From NCBI GenBank assembly GCA_038142525.1, contig JAYQKE010000015.1:372001-436000 (forward strand): a stretch of 64,000 nucleotides of DNA. Reading direction: 5' to 3'. Shown here one piece after another: positions 49,323 to 60,612 of this stretch (position 1 is its first letter; each line of letters starts with the position of its first letter). A model generated the notes under the pieces. That model saw only the letters and a program-made list of their open reading frames with translations. It did not search any database and was not told the origin of the DNA. The position numbers were made by a program, and so were the translations under genes. This stretch comes from CAJQHK01 sp038142525. Its GTDB lineage: Bacteria; Pseudomonadota; Alphaproteobacteria; Rickettsiales; UBA1997.

Positions 49323-51205
49323 ATGATAAAGCAACCAAACAAAAACAACAAAAATAATAAAAAACCAGGTAATAAACAAAATTTTATTATTTGGGCTGTA
49401 ATATTTTTTAGTTTTATTTTATTTTCAGAGTTTTTTTTAACAGGTCCAAATATGGGCTCAACTGAATTAAAATATCACGAATTTATAAGACAAGTTAATT
49501 CTGGAAAGGTTGACGAAGTGCAAATTAAAGGTAAAGAACTTACTTTTACTTCCAATAATCAAAGTTTTTATGTTTTTTTGCCAGATGATCCTAAATTAAT
49601 TGAAAAATTAGAAGCTAAAAATGTTGCTATAGATGCAAAACCTACTATTAGTAAAGCTGGTAGAATTATCGGCGGTTTACTTGGTTGGTTACCTTTTATT
49701 ATTATGATTGGTCTTTGGCTTTTTCTTTTTAAAGGTGCAAAGAGGTGGTGGCGGAAAGGCTTTTGGTTTTGGTAAATCTAAAGCAAAATTACTTCAAGAA
49801 AATAAAAACAAAGTTACTTTTAATGATGTTGCTGGTATCGATGAGGCAAAAGAAGAGTTGGTTGAAATTGTTGATTTTCTTAAAAATCACAAAAAATATA
49901 CTGAATTAGGTGCAAAAATTCCCAAAGGATGTTTATTAATAGGATCTCCTGGTACTGGTAAAACTTTGCTTGCTAGGGCGGTCGCTGGTGAAGCTAATGT
50001 ACCATTTTTTTCAATTTCAGGATCTGATTTTGTTGAAATGTTTGTTGGTGTCGGCGCTAGCCGTGTTCGAGATATGTTTGAACAGGGTAAACAAAATGCT
50101 CCATGTTTAATTTTTATTGATGAAATTGACGCTGTTGGTCGCCATCGTGGTAGTGGCGTTGGTGGTGGTAATGATGAAAGAGAACAAACTTTAAACCAAC
50201 TTCTTGTTGAAATGGATGGTTTTTCTGCTAATGAAGGAATTATTATTATTGCTGCAACTAATAGGCCAGATGTTTTGGACAACGCCCTACTTCGTCCTGG
50301 TAGATTTGATCGTCAAGTCACTGTGCCAAATCCAGATATTATTGGTCGCGATGAGATACTTAATGTTCATATTAAAAAAATTAAATCACTAAATATCGAT
50401 ACTAAAATTATTGCCAGAGGTACGCCAGGTTTTTCTGGTGCAGATTTAGCAAATTTAGTTAATGAGGCAGCTTTACTTGCTGCAAAAAATAATCAGAAGG
50501 TGGTCACCATGCAAAATATGGAAGACGCCAAAGACAAAATCATGATGGGCGCCGAGCGTAAAAAAATGGTTATGGATAAGGATGAAAAATCTCTAACTGC
50601 TTATCATGAATCTGGTCATGCTATTGTTGCTGTTAATTGTCCAAATTCTGACCCAATTCATAAGGCAACTATTATTCCAAGAGGTCGTGCTTTGGGTTTG
50701 GTTATGAGGCCTGAAAAAGATAGATTTTCCCTGACTAGAGCAAAATTAATTGATGATTTGGCTGTTGCTATGGGTGGCAGAGTTGCTGAAGAGATGATTT
50801 TTGGCTATGATAAGGTAACAACTGGTGCATCTTCTGATATTGAGCAAGGAACAAAAATGGCTAGATCAATGGTTATAAAATGGGGTTTAAATGATAAAAT
50901 TGGTCCAGTAAATCATGATAATGAAAATGAAAACCCTTATCAGCAATCAAAAAGTCGCTTCTGAGGATACGGCTAAGCAGATTGATCAAGAGGTTAAAAA
51001 AATTATTGAAAATGCCAGTAAGCAAGCTAAAAAAATCCTGACAGAAAAAAAGGATGATCTAGAATTGTTAGCACAATCCTTATTAAAATATGAAACCTTA
51101 ACAGGAGATGAAATCAAAAAATTATTAAAGGATCGTAAAATTAGTAAAATAGAGAAAGATAAAAAAGCAAAAGCAACTAAGAGTTTTATACCAAAAACTA
51201 AGTAA
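49323..51205 (+). CDS. ftsH: FtsH membrane AAA+ protease, two frameshifts
   Basis: FtsH degrades misfolded membrane proteins. The N-terminal membrane region and periplasmic domain are followed by the AAA core (GSPGTGKTLLARAVAG, FIDEIDAVGRHRG, RPGRFDRQ) and the zinc protease motif AYHESGHAIVA. Two single-base shifts occur: near 49738 (after FLF; downstream RGGGGKAFGFGKSKAKLL) and near 50952 (downstream VASEDTAKQIDQEVKK to YETLTGDEIKKLL). The whole protein is about 625 residues. Both breaks are in otherwise perfectly conserved parts. Confidence 0.92.
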
Positions 51206-51585
51206 TGAATTTTATTTTTATTGCAATTGGTGGTGCTTTGGGATCAGTTTTAAGATATATTTTAGCAAATTTTATTAATTTTTATTTTAAATCGCCCTTC
51301 CCTTTTGGCACCATATCTGTTAATATTATTGGTTCATTTGCTATCGGTATTTGCTATTATCTGCTAAAAAATAGCGACTTTTTTAATGAAAATTTAAAAT
51401 TATTCTTAATAATTGGATTATTTGGTGGTTTTACTACATTTTCTACCTTTTCGTTGGATTTTTTTAAATTGGTAGAACAAAATCAATTATCGATGGCAGG
51501 AGGATATGTATTTATCTCTGTTTTTTTATCTTTAATTGCTATTTTTGCTGGTTATTTTATAGCTGGGTTTTTAAATCAAGTTTAA
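51205..51585 (+). CDS. crcB: fluoride exporter CrcB/Fluc
   Basis: A 126-residue four-helix fluoride channel. The hallmark GGFTTFSTFSLD is present, with GGALGSVLRYIL at the start and NIIGSFAIGI in the second helix. Its start overlaps the ftsH stop codon (TAATG). No fluoride riboswitch can be seen since there is no leader. Confidence 0.94.
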   Translation: MNFIFIAIGGALGSVLRYILANFINFYFKSPFPFGTISVNIIGSFAIGICYYLLKNSDFFNENLKLFLIIGLFGGFTTFSTFSLDFFKLVEQNQLSMAGGYVFISVFLSLIAIFAGYFIAGFLNQV

Positions 51586-51594
51586 CAAACTTAT

Positions 51595-53652
51595 ATGAGC
51601 GTAAAAGTTACAATTGATAATAAGGAAGTTGAGGTTCCTAAAGATATTACTATTATTCAGGCCTGTGAAATGGCAGATGTTGAAATTCCTAGATTTTGTT
51701 ATCATGAAAGATTAAAAATTGCTGGTAATTGCCGTATGTGCCTTGTTGAGATTGAAGGTGGGCCGCCAAAACCAATTGCTTCTTGTGCCATGAATGTTTC
51801 TGAGGGCATGAAAATAAAAACTGATAGTCCAATGGTTAAAAAGGCCAGAGAGGGTGCGATGGAGTTTTTATTAGCTAATCACCCTTTAGATTGTCCGATT
51901 TGCGATCAGGGTGGTGAGTGTGATTTACAAGATCAATCTTATATTTATGGTAAAGATCATAGTGAGTTTACTGAAGATAAAAGGGCGGTAAAGGATAAAA
52001 ATATGGGCCCTCTGATCAAAACTCACATGACTAGATGTGTTCATTGCACTAGATGTGTACGTTTTATTACCGATATTGCCGGTACAGCTGAGCTTGGCGC
52101 TATTAATCGTGGAGAAGATACAGAAATTACTACCTATATTGACAAATCTCTTACTTCAGAATTATCGGGCAATATTATTGATCTTTGTCCTGTTGGTGCA
52201 CTTACTTCCAAACCCTATGCTTTTAAAGCTAGAAGCTGGGAATTAAAAAAGACCAATTCTATTGATATTATGGATGCTACGGGAAGTAATATTAGAATTG
52301 ATTCCAGAGGTAATGAAGTAATGCGAATTTTACCAAGAATTAATGAGGAAATTAATGAAGAATGGATTTCTGATAAGGCTAGATTTTGCTATGATGCCTT
52401 AAAATATCAAAGATTAGATAAATATTACATCAAAAAAAATGGCAAATTAACTCCTGCAAGCAAAGAAGAGGCTTTAGAAGTTATTAAAAATAAATTTTCT
52501 GAATTAAAATCGGAAGAAATCGCTGCTCTTAGCGGTAATTTATCAGGGATTTATGAAATTTTTGCTCTAAAAAAATTAATGGCAAAAATTGGCAGTGATA
52601 ATATTGATTGTCGTAGTGAAAATTCTATTTTAAATTCTGCTGATCGTGCTTCTTATGTCTTTAATAGTGCTATTGAAAATATTGAAGAATCTGATTCTTG
52701 TCTAATTATCGGTTCTAATCCTAGAGTTACATCGCCAATTATTAATGCTAGAATTAGAAAAAGATATTTAACTGGTCAGTTAAAAATTGCTACAATTGGC
52801 GTTGATGCTGATCTTACTTATAAATATCAAAATTTAGGAAATAATATCTCTATTTTAAAAGATATTTTATTAGGAAAAAATGATTTTGCTAAAATTTTAC
52901 AATCTTCTAAAAGGCCAATACTTATTATTGGTGAAGAAATTTTATCAGGAGACAATGCTCAAAATATCTTGCCTTTAGTTAAAGAGGTTGCTAAAAAATA
53001 TAATTTTATCAGAGAAGGTTGGAACGGCTTTAATATCCTGCATGATAATGCTAGCCTTACTGGAGCGCTTGATCTTAGCTTTATTTCTAAAAATAGCAAA
53101 ATTCATAGAAAGTCAATTTTAGATAATTGTAAAAAGGGTAAAATCAAAGCACTTTATTTATTGGCTGAAGATAATATCGATTTTTCTAATTTAGAAGAAA
53201 CTTTCGTCATTTATCAAGGTGCTTTTGGTGAAAATTCTGCTCATAATGCCGATGTTATTATCCCTGCCCCTTCTTTTGCTGAAAGAGAAAATCTTTTTGT
53301 TAATATTGAAGGCAGAATTCAGCAGTCAAATCCAGCAATTTTTGCTATTGCAGATGTTGAAAATGAAGAATTGGTAGTAGCCGACTTGGCTCAAAAATTA
53401 GATTTAGATCTTGATTTTAAAGATACAGATTCTTTAAAAGAGTTGTTGCTTCAAGAAAACCCAAATTTTGCTAATATTGATGAAATCTTTGATAATCAAT
53501 GGCAAGATAATCAAGAATTTGAGATTGAGAATATAAAAGATGCCAAAATTTCCAGTAAAAAAGATAATTTCTTTACTTCTAATGTGGTAGCTAGAAATTC
53601 TAAAATATTGTCTGATTGCAATAAGTCGAAGAAAGATAATAGTGTTTCCTAG
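51595..53652 (+). CDS. nuoG: NADH-quinone oxidoreductase subunit G
   Basis: The large iron-sulfur subunit of complex I. The [2Fe-2S] domain (CYHERLKIAGNCRMC), His-ligated cluster region (CPICDQGGECDLQD) and 4Fe-4S motif TRCVHCTRCVRF are present, followed by the molybdopterin-oxidoreductase-like domain. The 685-residue length fits the alphaproteobacterial family. Intact. nuoE is 5 kb away, other nuo genes elsewhere. Confidence 0.95.
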   Translation: MSVKVTIDNKEVEVPKDITIIQACEMADVEIPRFCYHERLKIAGNCRMCLVEIEGGPPKPIASCAMNVSEGMKIKTDSPMVKKAREGAMEFLLANHPLDCPICDQGGECDLQDQSYIYGKDHSEFTEDKRAVKDKNMGPLIKTHMTRCVHCTRCVRFITDIAGTAELGAINRGEDTEITTYIDKSLTSELSGNIIDLCPVGALTSKPYAFKARSWELKKTNSIDIMDATGSNIRIDSRGNEVMRILPRINEEINEEWISDKARFCYDALKYQRLDKYYIKKNGKLTPASKEEALEVIKNKFSELKSEEIAALSGNLSGIYEIFALKKLMAKIGSDNIDCRSENSILNSADRASYVFNSAIENIEESDSCLIIGSNPRVTSPIINARIRKRYLTGQLKIATIGVDADLTYKYQNLGNNISILKDILLGKNDFAKILQSSKRPILIIGEEILSGDNAQNILPLVKEVAKKYNFIREGWNGFNILHDNASLTGALDLSFISKNSKIHRKSILDNCKKGKIKALYLLAEDNIDFSNLEETFVIYQGAFGENSAHNADVIIPAPSFAERENLFVNIEGRIQQSNPAIFAIADVENEELVVADLAQKLDLDLDFKDTDSLKELLLQENPNFANIDEIFDNQWQDNQEFEIENIKDAKISSKKDNFFTSNVVARNSKILSDCNKSKKDNSVS

Positions 53653-53696
53653 GTCCTATGCTGATTTGGTAAGGAGGCTCATTCAGAAATTTACAA

Positions 53697-53712
53697 TGTT
53701 CCACGTGGAACA
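53697..53712. promoter_or_regulatory. parS-like ParB-binding site 1
   Basis: TGTTCCACGTGGAACA, a perfect 16-bp palindrome that agrees with the universal parS consensus TGTTNCACGTGNAACA. It lies in the nuoG-uvrB intergenic gap. Confidence 0.85.
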
Positions 53713-53739
53713 TGGGCATAGCCAATTAAGTTGGTCGCA

Positions 53740-55754
53740 CTAAACCAATTTCAATTTTTCCAGCTCTTTTATTTCATCACGATATTTAGCGGCACCTTCA
53801 AAATCAAGGTTTGTGGCCAATTCTAACATTTTTTTACGGCTATCAGTTATTTTTTTATCTAATATTGCCACATCACCCTTTTTAACTTTTTCAATTAAAT
53901 CGCCATATTTTTCATCAATTTCATAGGTAATTTCTGTTTTTCTATCTTTATAAAGAGCGTCAAGAGGTGAAGAGAAGGATTTTTTGGTAGTTTTGGGTAC
54001 AATATTATGTTTTTTATTATAATCTTCCTGAATCTTTCTTCTTCTGTCAGTTTCTGCCGTAGCTTTTTCTATGGATTTGGTTATTTTGTCGGCATATAAA
54101 ATAACCTTACTTTCTTTATTTCTAGTTGCCCTGCCAATTGTTTGAATTAGCGAAGTTTCATTTCTTAGAAAACCCTCCTTATCGGCATCTAAAATTGCAA
54201 CTAGGGCACATTCTGGTATATCTAACCCTTCTCTTAATAAATTTACCCCAACTAAAACATCAAAAACGCCCTTCCTTAAGTTATTAATAATCTCAATTCT
54301 CTCTAAAGTCTCGACATCTGAATGGATATAAACCGTTTTTATTTCTATTTCAGCTAGATAATTTGTTAAATCTTCGGCCATTTTTTTGGTTAAAGTAGTT
54401 ACCAAAACTCTAAAACCTTTTTTAATAGTCTTTTTTATTTCTCCAAGCAAGTCATCAACTTGTCCCTGCGCTGGTCTAATTTCATATTTTGGATCAACAA
54501 GGCCAGTTGGTCTAATTAATTGCTCAACCACCTTCCCTGCTGTTTTTTCCATTTCATATTTACCTGGAGTCGCTGAAATATAAATTGTTTGTGGTCGTAA
54601 ATTTTCCCATTCTTCAAATTTTAACGGCCTATTATCCTTGGCACTTGGTAGTCTAAAGCCATGCTCAACTAAATTGCTTTTTCGAGAAAAATCACCCTTA
54701 TACATAGCGCCAATTTGTGGCACGGAAGCATGAGACTCATCTAAAAATAATAAGGCATCTTCAGGTAAATATTCAAATAGGGTGGGCGGATTCATCCCTG
54801 CTGGCCTACCTGTTAAATAACGAGAGTAATTTTCAATTCCTTTACAGCTGCCAGTCTCAAGCATCATTTCTATGTCATAAAGTGTTCTTTGTTCTATTCT
54901 TTGAGCTTCAAGGATCCTGCCTTGCGATAAATATTCTTCAATTCTCTTTTTTAAATCTGTTTTAATATGATTTATGGCTTCAATTACGGCTTCTTTTGGG
55001 GTAATATAATGCGAACTGGGATAAATAGAAATAGCTTTTAAATCTTGAAAAACCTGACCAGTTAGGGGGTCAAATTCAGTTAATTCTTCAATTTCGTCAC
55101 CAAACATGGATATTCTCCAGGCAGATTCTTCCAAATGTGATGGGAATATATCGATTACATCACCTTGTGCTCGGAAGTTATTTCGTGAAAAATCAACATC
55201 ATTTCTTTTATATTGCAATATTGCTAATTGCTTTAAGATATTTTCTCGATTTATTTCCTGACCAATTTCTAAATCTAGCTTCATTTTGGAATAAAATTCC
55301 GAAGATCCAATACCGTAAATACATGAGACGGATGAAACTATGATGACATCTTTTTTTTCAAATAAAGCTCTAGTGCTAAAATGTCTTAAGCGATCAATTT
55401 GTTCATTAATAGATGAATCCTTTTCAATAAAGGTATCAGTTTTTGGAACATATGATTCTGGCTGATAATAATCATAATAAGAAACAAAATAACCAATAGC
55501 GTTATTTGGAAAGAACTCTTTCATTTCACCATAAATTTGAGCTTGACTAAAGTTTTATTGTGGGCCATTATTAATGCTGGACGAGAGGTTTCTTTAATAA
55601 CATTGGCCATGGTAAAAGTTTTGCCAGAGCCTGTTACTCCAAGTAATATTTGATCTTTTTTATTTTCTTTAAGACCTTTAATTAAAGATTTTATTGCCTT
55701 TGGCTGATCTCCTGCTGGTTTAAATTCTGAATTTAAATCAAATATATTATTCAT
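53740..55754 (-). CDS. uvrB: excinuclease ABC subunit B, one frameshift
   Basis: UvrB verifies DNA damage in nucleotide excision repair. It has Walker A GVTGSGKTFTM, the beta-hairpin region YYDYYQPESYVP, helicase motifs such as FLDESHASVPQ and GLDIPECALV, and a C-terminal UVR domain (FEGAAKYRDEIKELE). One missing base near 55547 breaks the frame (HNKTL, then SQAQIYGEMKEFF in the other frame). Full length is about 670. Confidence 0.93.
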
Positions 55755-55767
55755 GATATTTTAAAAA

Positions 55768-55783
55768 TGTTCCACGTGGAACA
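55768..55783. promoter_or_regulatory. parS-like ParB-binding site 2
   Basis: TGTTCCACGTGGAACA, identical to site 1. It lies between acs and uvrB, 13 bases upstream of the uvrB start codon. Confidence 0.85.
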
Positions 55784-55796
55784 CATGATTGTAAGT

Positions 55797-57694
55797 TTAG
55801 TTTTTAAAATGAGCTTTGCTATTGTAAATATCTTGCAACTCTCTAACCACATCTGGATTAATCAAAGTTGAAATATCACCAAAATTATTTTCGCCATTAG
55901 CAATTTTTCTTAATATTCTTCTCATTATTTTGCCAGATCTGGTCTTTGGTAAGTCTGAGACAAAAAATATCTTGTCAGCTTTAGCGATAGCGCCTATTTT
56001 TTCAGAAATTAATTGATTAACTTCTAGATCTATAATTTGGCCTTCACTCCCTTTAATAGCAAAGATATTAATTGCCTCGCCTTTAATATCATGTTTTACA
56101 CCAATTGTTGCTGATTCTATGATATTTTTATGGCTATTGACAATATTTTCAATTTCAGCTGTACTTAATCTATGGCCAGAAATATTTACCACATCATCAA
56201 TTCTTCCTGTAATTCTATATTGACCATCTATTGTTTGAAAGCAACCATCTCCAGCTAGATAATAGCCCTTAAATCTATCATAATAAGTTGTCAGAAATTT
56301 TTCTTTATTGCCCCAAACTCCCCTAGCCATTGATGGCCATGCTTGTTTAAAGCATAAATTACCTTTATTAAAATCTTTAATTTTCTTTCCACTCTCATCT
56401 AAAATTTCCGGAAATATGCCAGGCAGAGGTTTGCCAGCAAAAGTTGGATCTGACGTGCTAATTCCAGCAAGTGCAGATATCATAATACCTCCCGTTTCTG
56501 TTTGCCACCAAGTATCAACAATATTGCATTTAGTTTTGCCAATTTTTTCATTATACCAATCCCAAGCTTCTTTATTAATTGGCTCGCCAACGGTGCCTAA
56601 GGTTTTGAGTGATTTCAAATCATAATTTTCTACATATTTATCGCCCTTTTGCATTAAGGCCCTAATAGCAGTTGGTGCAGTATAAAAAATATTGATCTGA
56701 TATTTATCAATAATCTGCCAAAATCTTGAAGCGTTGGGGTAGGTTGGAACACCTTCAAACATAACAATAGTAGCGCCACATAATAATGGGCCATAAGTTA
56801 AATAGGAATGTCCAGTGATCCAGCCAATATCAGCGGTGCAAAAAAATATATCCCCATCTTGATAATTAAAAACATTTTGGAATGAATAGGCGCTATAGAC
56901 CATATATCCAGCGCATGACTATGTAAAATACCCTTAGGTTTGCCTGTAGAGCCAGAGGTATATAGAATAAAAAGGGGATCTTCTGAGTCCATTTTTTCCG
57001 CTTCACATTCTTTGTCATATTTTTTTATTTCATCTTGCCAAAATATGTATTTTCCAGGAAGATCCAATTCTTCTTTACTCCTTTTATAGATAATGGTTTT
57101 TTTAATAGAATCAGACTTATCCAAAGCCTCTTTAACATTATCTAGCAATTTTATTTGTTTATCCCCCTTTTTAAAAGATCTGAGGTAATCAAAAATTTAG
57201 AATTACAATTTCAATTCTGTTAGCTAAAGATTCGGCAGAAAATCCAGCAAAAACAACTGAATGAATAGCTCCAATTCTAACGCATGCTAACATTGCTATA
57301 GTGCCTCAGGAATCATTGGCATATAAATAGAAACTACATCACCCTTTTTAACGCCATGATCTCTAAGTAAATTAGAGAATTGACAAGTTTTTTCAAAAAG
57401 CTCTTGATAGGTTAGGGTGATATTTTTATCTTTTGGGTCATTGGCTTCCCACATTAAAGCAATATCGTCCCCCTTTTGGCTCAAATGCCTATCCAGGCAG
57501 TTGGTTGATATATTTAATTTTGCCCCCTTAAACCACTCAATCTGGCCTTTTTCTAAATTATAATTGCAAACCTCATTCCATTTTTGGAACCAAGAAAATT
57601 TTTCAGCAATATTTTCCCAAAACTTATCTGGAGATTTTTCTGCCAATTGGCAATGTTCTAAATATTCTTGTTTGGAAGTGATTTTAAATTTCAT
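55797..57694 (-). pseudogene. acs: acetyl-CoA synthetase, frame broken about five times
   Basis: Acs makes acetyl-CoA from acetate and ATP. Conserved parts are YTSGSTGKPKGILH, GDIFFCTADIGWITGHSY, DTWWQTETGG and SGKIMRRILRK. The reading changes frame near 57297 (MPMIPEA), 57205, 57168 (in a G run, after ITSDLLKRG) and 56915 (LHSHA, then GYMVYSAY). The number of breaks is higher than for any other gene here, so real decay is more plausible than for its neighbours, but every break is a single base. Confidence 0.85.
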
Positions 57695-57731
57695 AATATT
57701 ATTAATTTATAACCAATTTAATAAATCTAAA

Positions 57732-57747
57732 TGTTCCACGTGTAACA
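57732..57747. promoter_or_regulatory. parS-like ParB-binding site 3, one mismatch
   Basis: TGTTCCACGTGTAACA differs from sites 1 and 2 by G to T in one arm. It lies between recJ and acs. The spacing between the three sites is about 2 kb each. Confidence 0.72.
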
Positions 57748-57763
57748 CGCCTCTATAATTGCA

Positions 57764-59548
57764 CTATATCAGCACGTCCTCAATTATAATCTGCAAATTA
57801 TCAACACCCATCCAGCTATTAATATCCAAAGTTCCAGCAATTGCTAATTTCTGACCCTTATTTTTTGCAAGCAAAATTTCAGCCATCCTGCTATCCTCAA
57901 TATTAAAAGCAACCGCTGACAAATTACCAGCAAATCCAGCAAGATTCTTTGCTGAAAATAAGCATTTTATATGATTTTTGTTAGCTCCAATTAAGTCAGC
58001 CCTAATAACATTCAAGTCTTTAATAATAAATCTTGGCTTTCTATTGCCATTGCCAAAGGGTTCTAAAGATGTTAATTTTTGAGCCAAATTAAGATTAGCA
58101 CTATTAATATCTAAGACATCATCATAATAAAAAACTCTTTCTTTAGAATATTTTTCAACATCTTGACCTATTTCTTGATTAAAAAACTCTTTTAATTCTT
58201 CAAGCCTATTCATATTAATAGAAAATCCAGCAGCCATCTTGTGGCCACCGCCTTCAATTAAGAGATTATTCAGCTTTGCTTTTAAAATCACCGAACCAAG
58301 GTCAATATTTTCAATTGATCTTCAAGATGCTTTGCCAATATTTTGATCATCTGTTGCTATAATTGCCGTTGGTCTATTATATTTTTCCTTAATTCTAGAG
58401 GCAATAATGCCAATAACTCCTTGATGCCAATTTTTGCTATAAGCTATAATTACAGGATCTTGATATGATTTATTTTTAATAATTTGCTCATCAGTCTCCA
58501 TTAATATTTTATTTTCAATATCTTTACGAGATTTATTAAAATTATCTAGCGAAGAGGCATGTTCCTTAGCTCTAGCTTCACTTTTAGTTGAAAGAAGGTC
58601 TGCACCAAGGTCTGATTTTCCAACCCTTCCTCCAGCATTAATTCTAGGACCCAAAACAAATCCTAAATGATAGGCGCTAGGCTCTTGATCTATTCCAGCT
58701 ATATTCATTAATTCTTTAATGCCAAGATTTTTTCTTTGTTTTAAAATTTTTAATCCTTGAGTAACAAAGCTACGATTAATTCCAGAAAGCGGCATAACAT
58801 CGCAAACCGTACCAAGGGCTACTAAGTCAAGCAGGGATAAGATATTTGGTTCGACTAAATTATTTTTTTGATAAAAATCTTTTTCCCTTAATTTTTTATT
58901 AAGAGCTACAATCAATAAAAAACACACAGCAACAGCGGCAATATTTTTATGAGGAAATTTTTCATCAATCCTATTTGGATTTATAATTGCCAAAGCTTTT
59001 GGCTTTTCAACGGCTCCAATATGATGGTCAATAACAATAATTTCAAGACCGGCCTTTGAGGCTTCTTCAAAAGGCTCAAAGGCAACAGTTCCGCAATCAA
59101 CAGTAATTACTAAATTAGTTCCAGATTCTTTTAATTTTAGCAAAGCCTCCTTATTTGGCCCATAACCTTCTAAAATTCTATCAGGAATGTAAATATCGAT
59201 ATCAACTTCCAGCATAGCAAAGAATTTTTTTAAAAGGGCAGAAGATGTTGCGCCATCAACATCATAATCACCAAAAATTGTAATCTTTTTTTTATTTTGA
59301 ATGTTAGATATTATTTTATCGCAAGCCACATCCATATCCAAAAGATCAAAGGGATTTGGTAGGCTATATTTAATTGTTGGCTCTAAAAAATGCGGTATCT
59401 CATCTATTTCTAAATTTTTGCCTGCTAATATTTTACTTATGATAGGAGATAGGCTGTATTTTTGTTTAATAAATTCAGACTTTCTCTCATCAAAATTTGA
59501 TTCCAGCCATTTATAGTTAGATATTGATTTTCCTATATTGTTGGTCAT
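57764..59548 (-). CDS. recJ: single-strand-specific exonuclease RecJ with one in-frame TGA
   Basis: RecJ degrades 5' single strands in recombination and repair. DHH motifs are visible as GDYDVDGATS, VIDHHIG and LGPRINAGGRVG; the DHHA1 part reads GGGHKMAAGFSI. The start is ATG 59548, overlapping the upstream stop (ATGA). The reading is interrupted at 58322-58324 by TGA, exactly in frame: GKAS-stop-RSIENIDLGSV. Homologues have Gly here (SGRSI), so one GGA to TGA change explains it. This is the only break in the window that is a substitution rather than an indel. Confidence 0.9.
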
Positions 59549-60030
59549 TCTCTCTTGCCTTTCCAGCCCCAAAGTTCAGACTCTTTAACCCAACCTCTTC
59601 GGCTAGAAACCCTGACATTACACCAATTATCAAGACATTTAATCATGTCCAAAGCAACATTATTCTCCAGACGAAATAATATTTTAGATTTAGCAAAATT
59701 AGATTTGTGCATATTAACAAAATCCTTTTGGGTTTTAATCATGGCTGTTTTTCTTTTGGTAATAAGGTTTTTATTAACCCAGCCATCCTCACCCTCAAAA
59801 TCTTCTATTTCAACCCAATTATCATATTCTGCAGTAACCCTAATAGGCATTGATTTAAGACCAAGAAGATATTTAATATCATAATTCATGCCCGGGCCAA
59901 ATCGAACATTGGTTTTAGATGATCTAAGTGAGGCAAAATAATCCCTCTCTTTTAGTCTTGATGCATGAGAGTCTAAATTTGGTAGAAAAAATACCGCTAT
60001 GAGAAAAAATTTTATCAATAAATTATTCAT
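59545..60030 (-). CDS. SH3-domain periplasmic protein
   Basis: The 161-residue protein has a signal peptide (LIKFFLIAVFFLPNLDSHA) and two bacterial SH3-like repeats (SKTNVRFGPGMNYDI...DGWVNKNLI and NNVALDMIKCLDNWCNV...GWVKESELWG). Such proteins bind cell-wall or envelope ligands. It overlaps purN upstream and recJ downstream (ATGA), so the three are translationally coupled. TGA is used as a normal stop. Confidence 0.82.
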   Translation of the reverse strand: MNNLLIKFFLIAVFFLPNLDSHASRLKERDYFASLRSSKTNVRFGPGMNYDIKYLLGLKSMPIRVTAEYDNWVEIEDFEGEDGWVNKNLITKRKTAMIKTQKDFVNMHKSNFAKSKILFRLENNVALDMIKCLDNWCNVRVSSRRGWVKESELWGWKGKRE

Positions 60031-60612
60031 TTCTCATCTCTTTTGTAATTTCAGCAATTGCTAAAGGAAATATTTCCAACTCCTCTTTTAATATTTTTCT
60101 TTTAACATCATTCAAACTGTCATTTTTTTTAATTTCAATGCTTCTTTGGGCTATTATCTGTCCATCATCAACTTTTTCATTAACATAATGCACTGTGCAA
60201 CCAGATTCACCTTCTCCAGCATCAAATGCCTGTTTAATAGCATTGGCTCCTTTATATTTAGGAAGTAGGGAAGGGTGGATATTAATCATTTTGCCAAGCC
60301 ATTTATCAGTAAAATTTTTAGTTAAAATTCTCATAAATCCAGCAAGGCAAATAATTTGACAATTATGATTTTTTAGCTCTTGGTCAATTTTATTTTCAAA
60401 CTCTTCACGAGAGCTAAAATCTCTATGGTTAATTGCAATATTTTTAATATTTTTATTTTCAGCCTTTTTTAGACCGGTGCATTTGGGTTGTTTGATATGA
60501 CCAAAACAACCTCAAAATTTGAGTCTGGCTTTAAACTATAATTGATTAAAGATTCCATATTGGATCCAAAGCCTGAAATTATTATTGCTGTTTTTATTTT
60601 GTTGCCCTTCAT
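60023..60612 (-). CDS. purN: phosphoribosylglycinamide formyltransferase, one frameshift
   Basis: PurN adds the first formyl group in purine synthesis. It starts MKGNKIKTAIIISGFGSNM, with LAGFMRILT, NIHPSLLPKYKG and GCTVHYVNEKVDDG as conserved catalytic parts. The frame breaks near 60478 (NNPNAP, then GLKKAENKNI). The ATG overlaps the radC TGA stop. About 195 residues, as expected. Confidence 0.92.

Noticed and set aside
51150..51204. Fluoride riboswitch before crcB
   Set aside because: The crcB start overlaps the ftsH stop codon and no leader is available.
58322..58324. UGA recoded as an amino acid (suggested by recJ)
   Set aside because: radC and the SH3-domain gene end with TGA in tight ATGA overlaps, so UGA works as stop.
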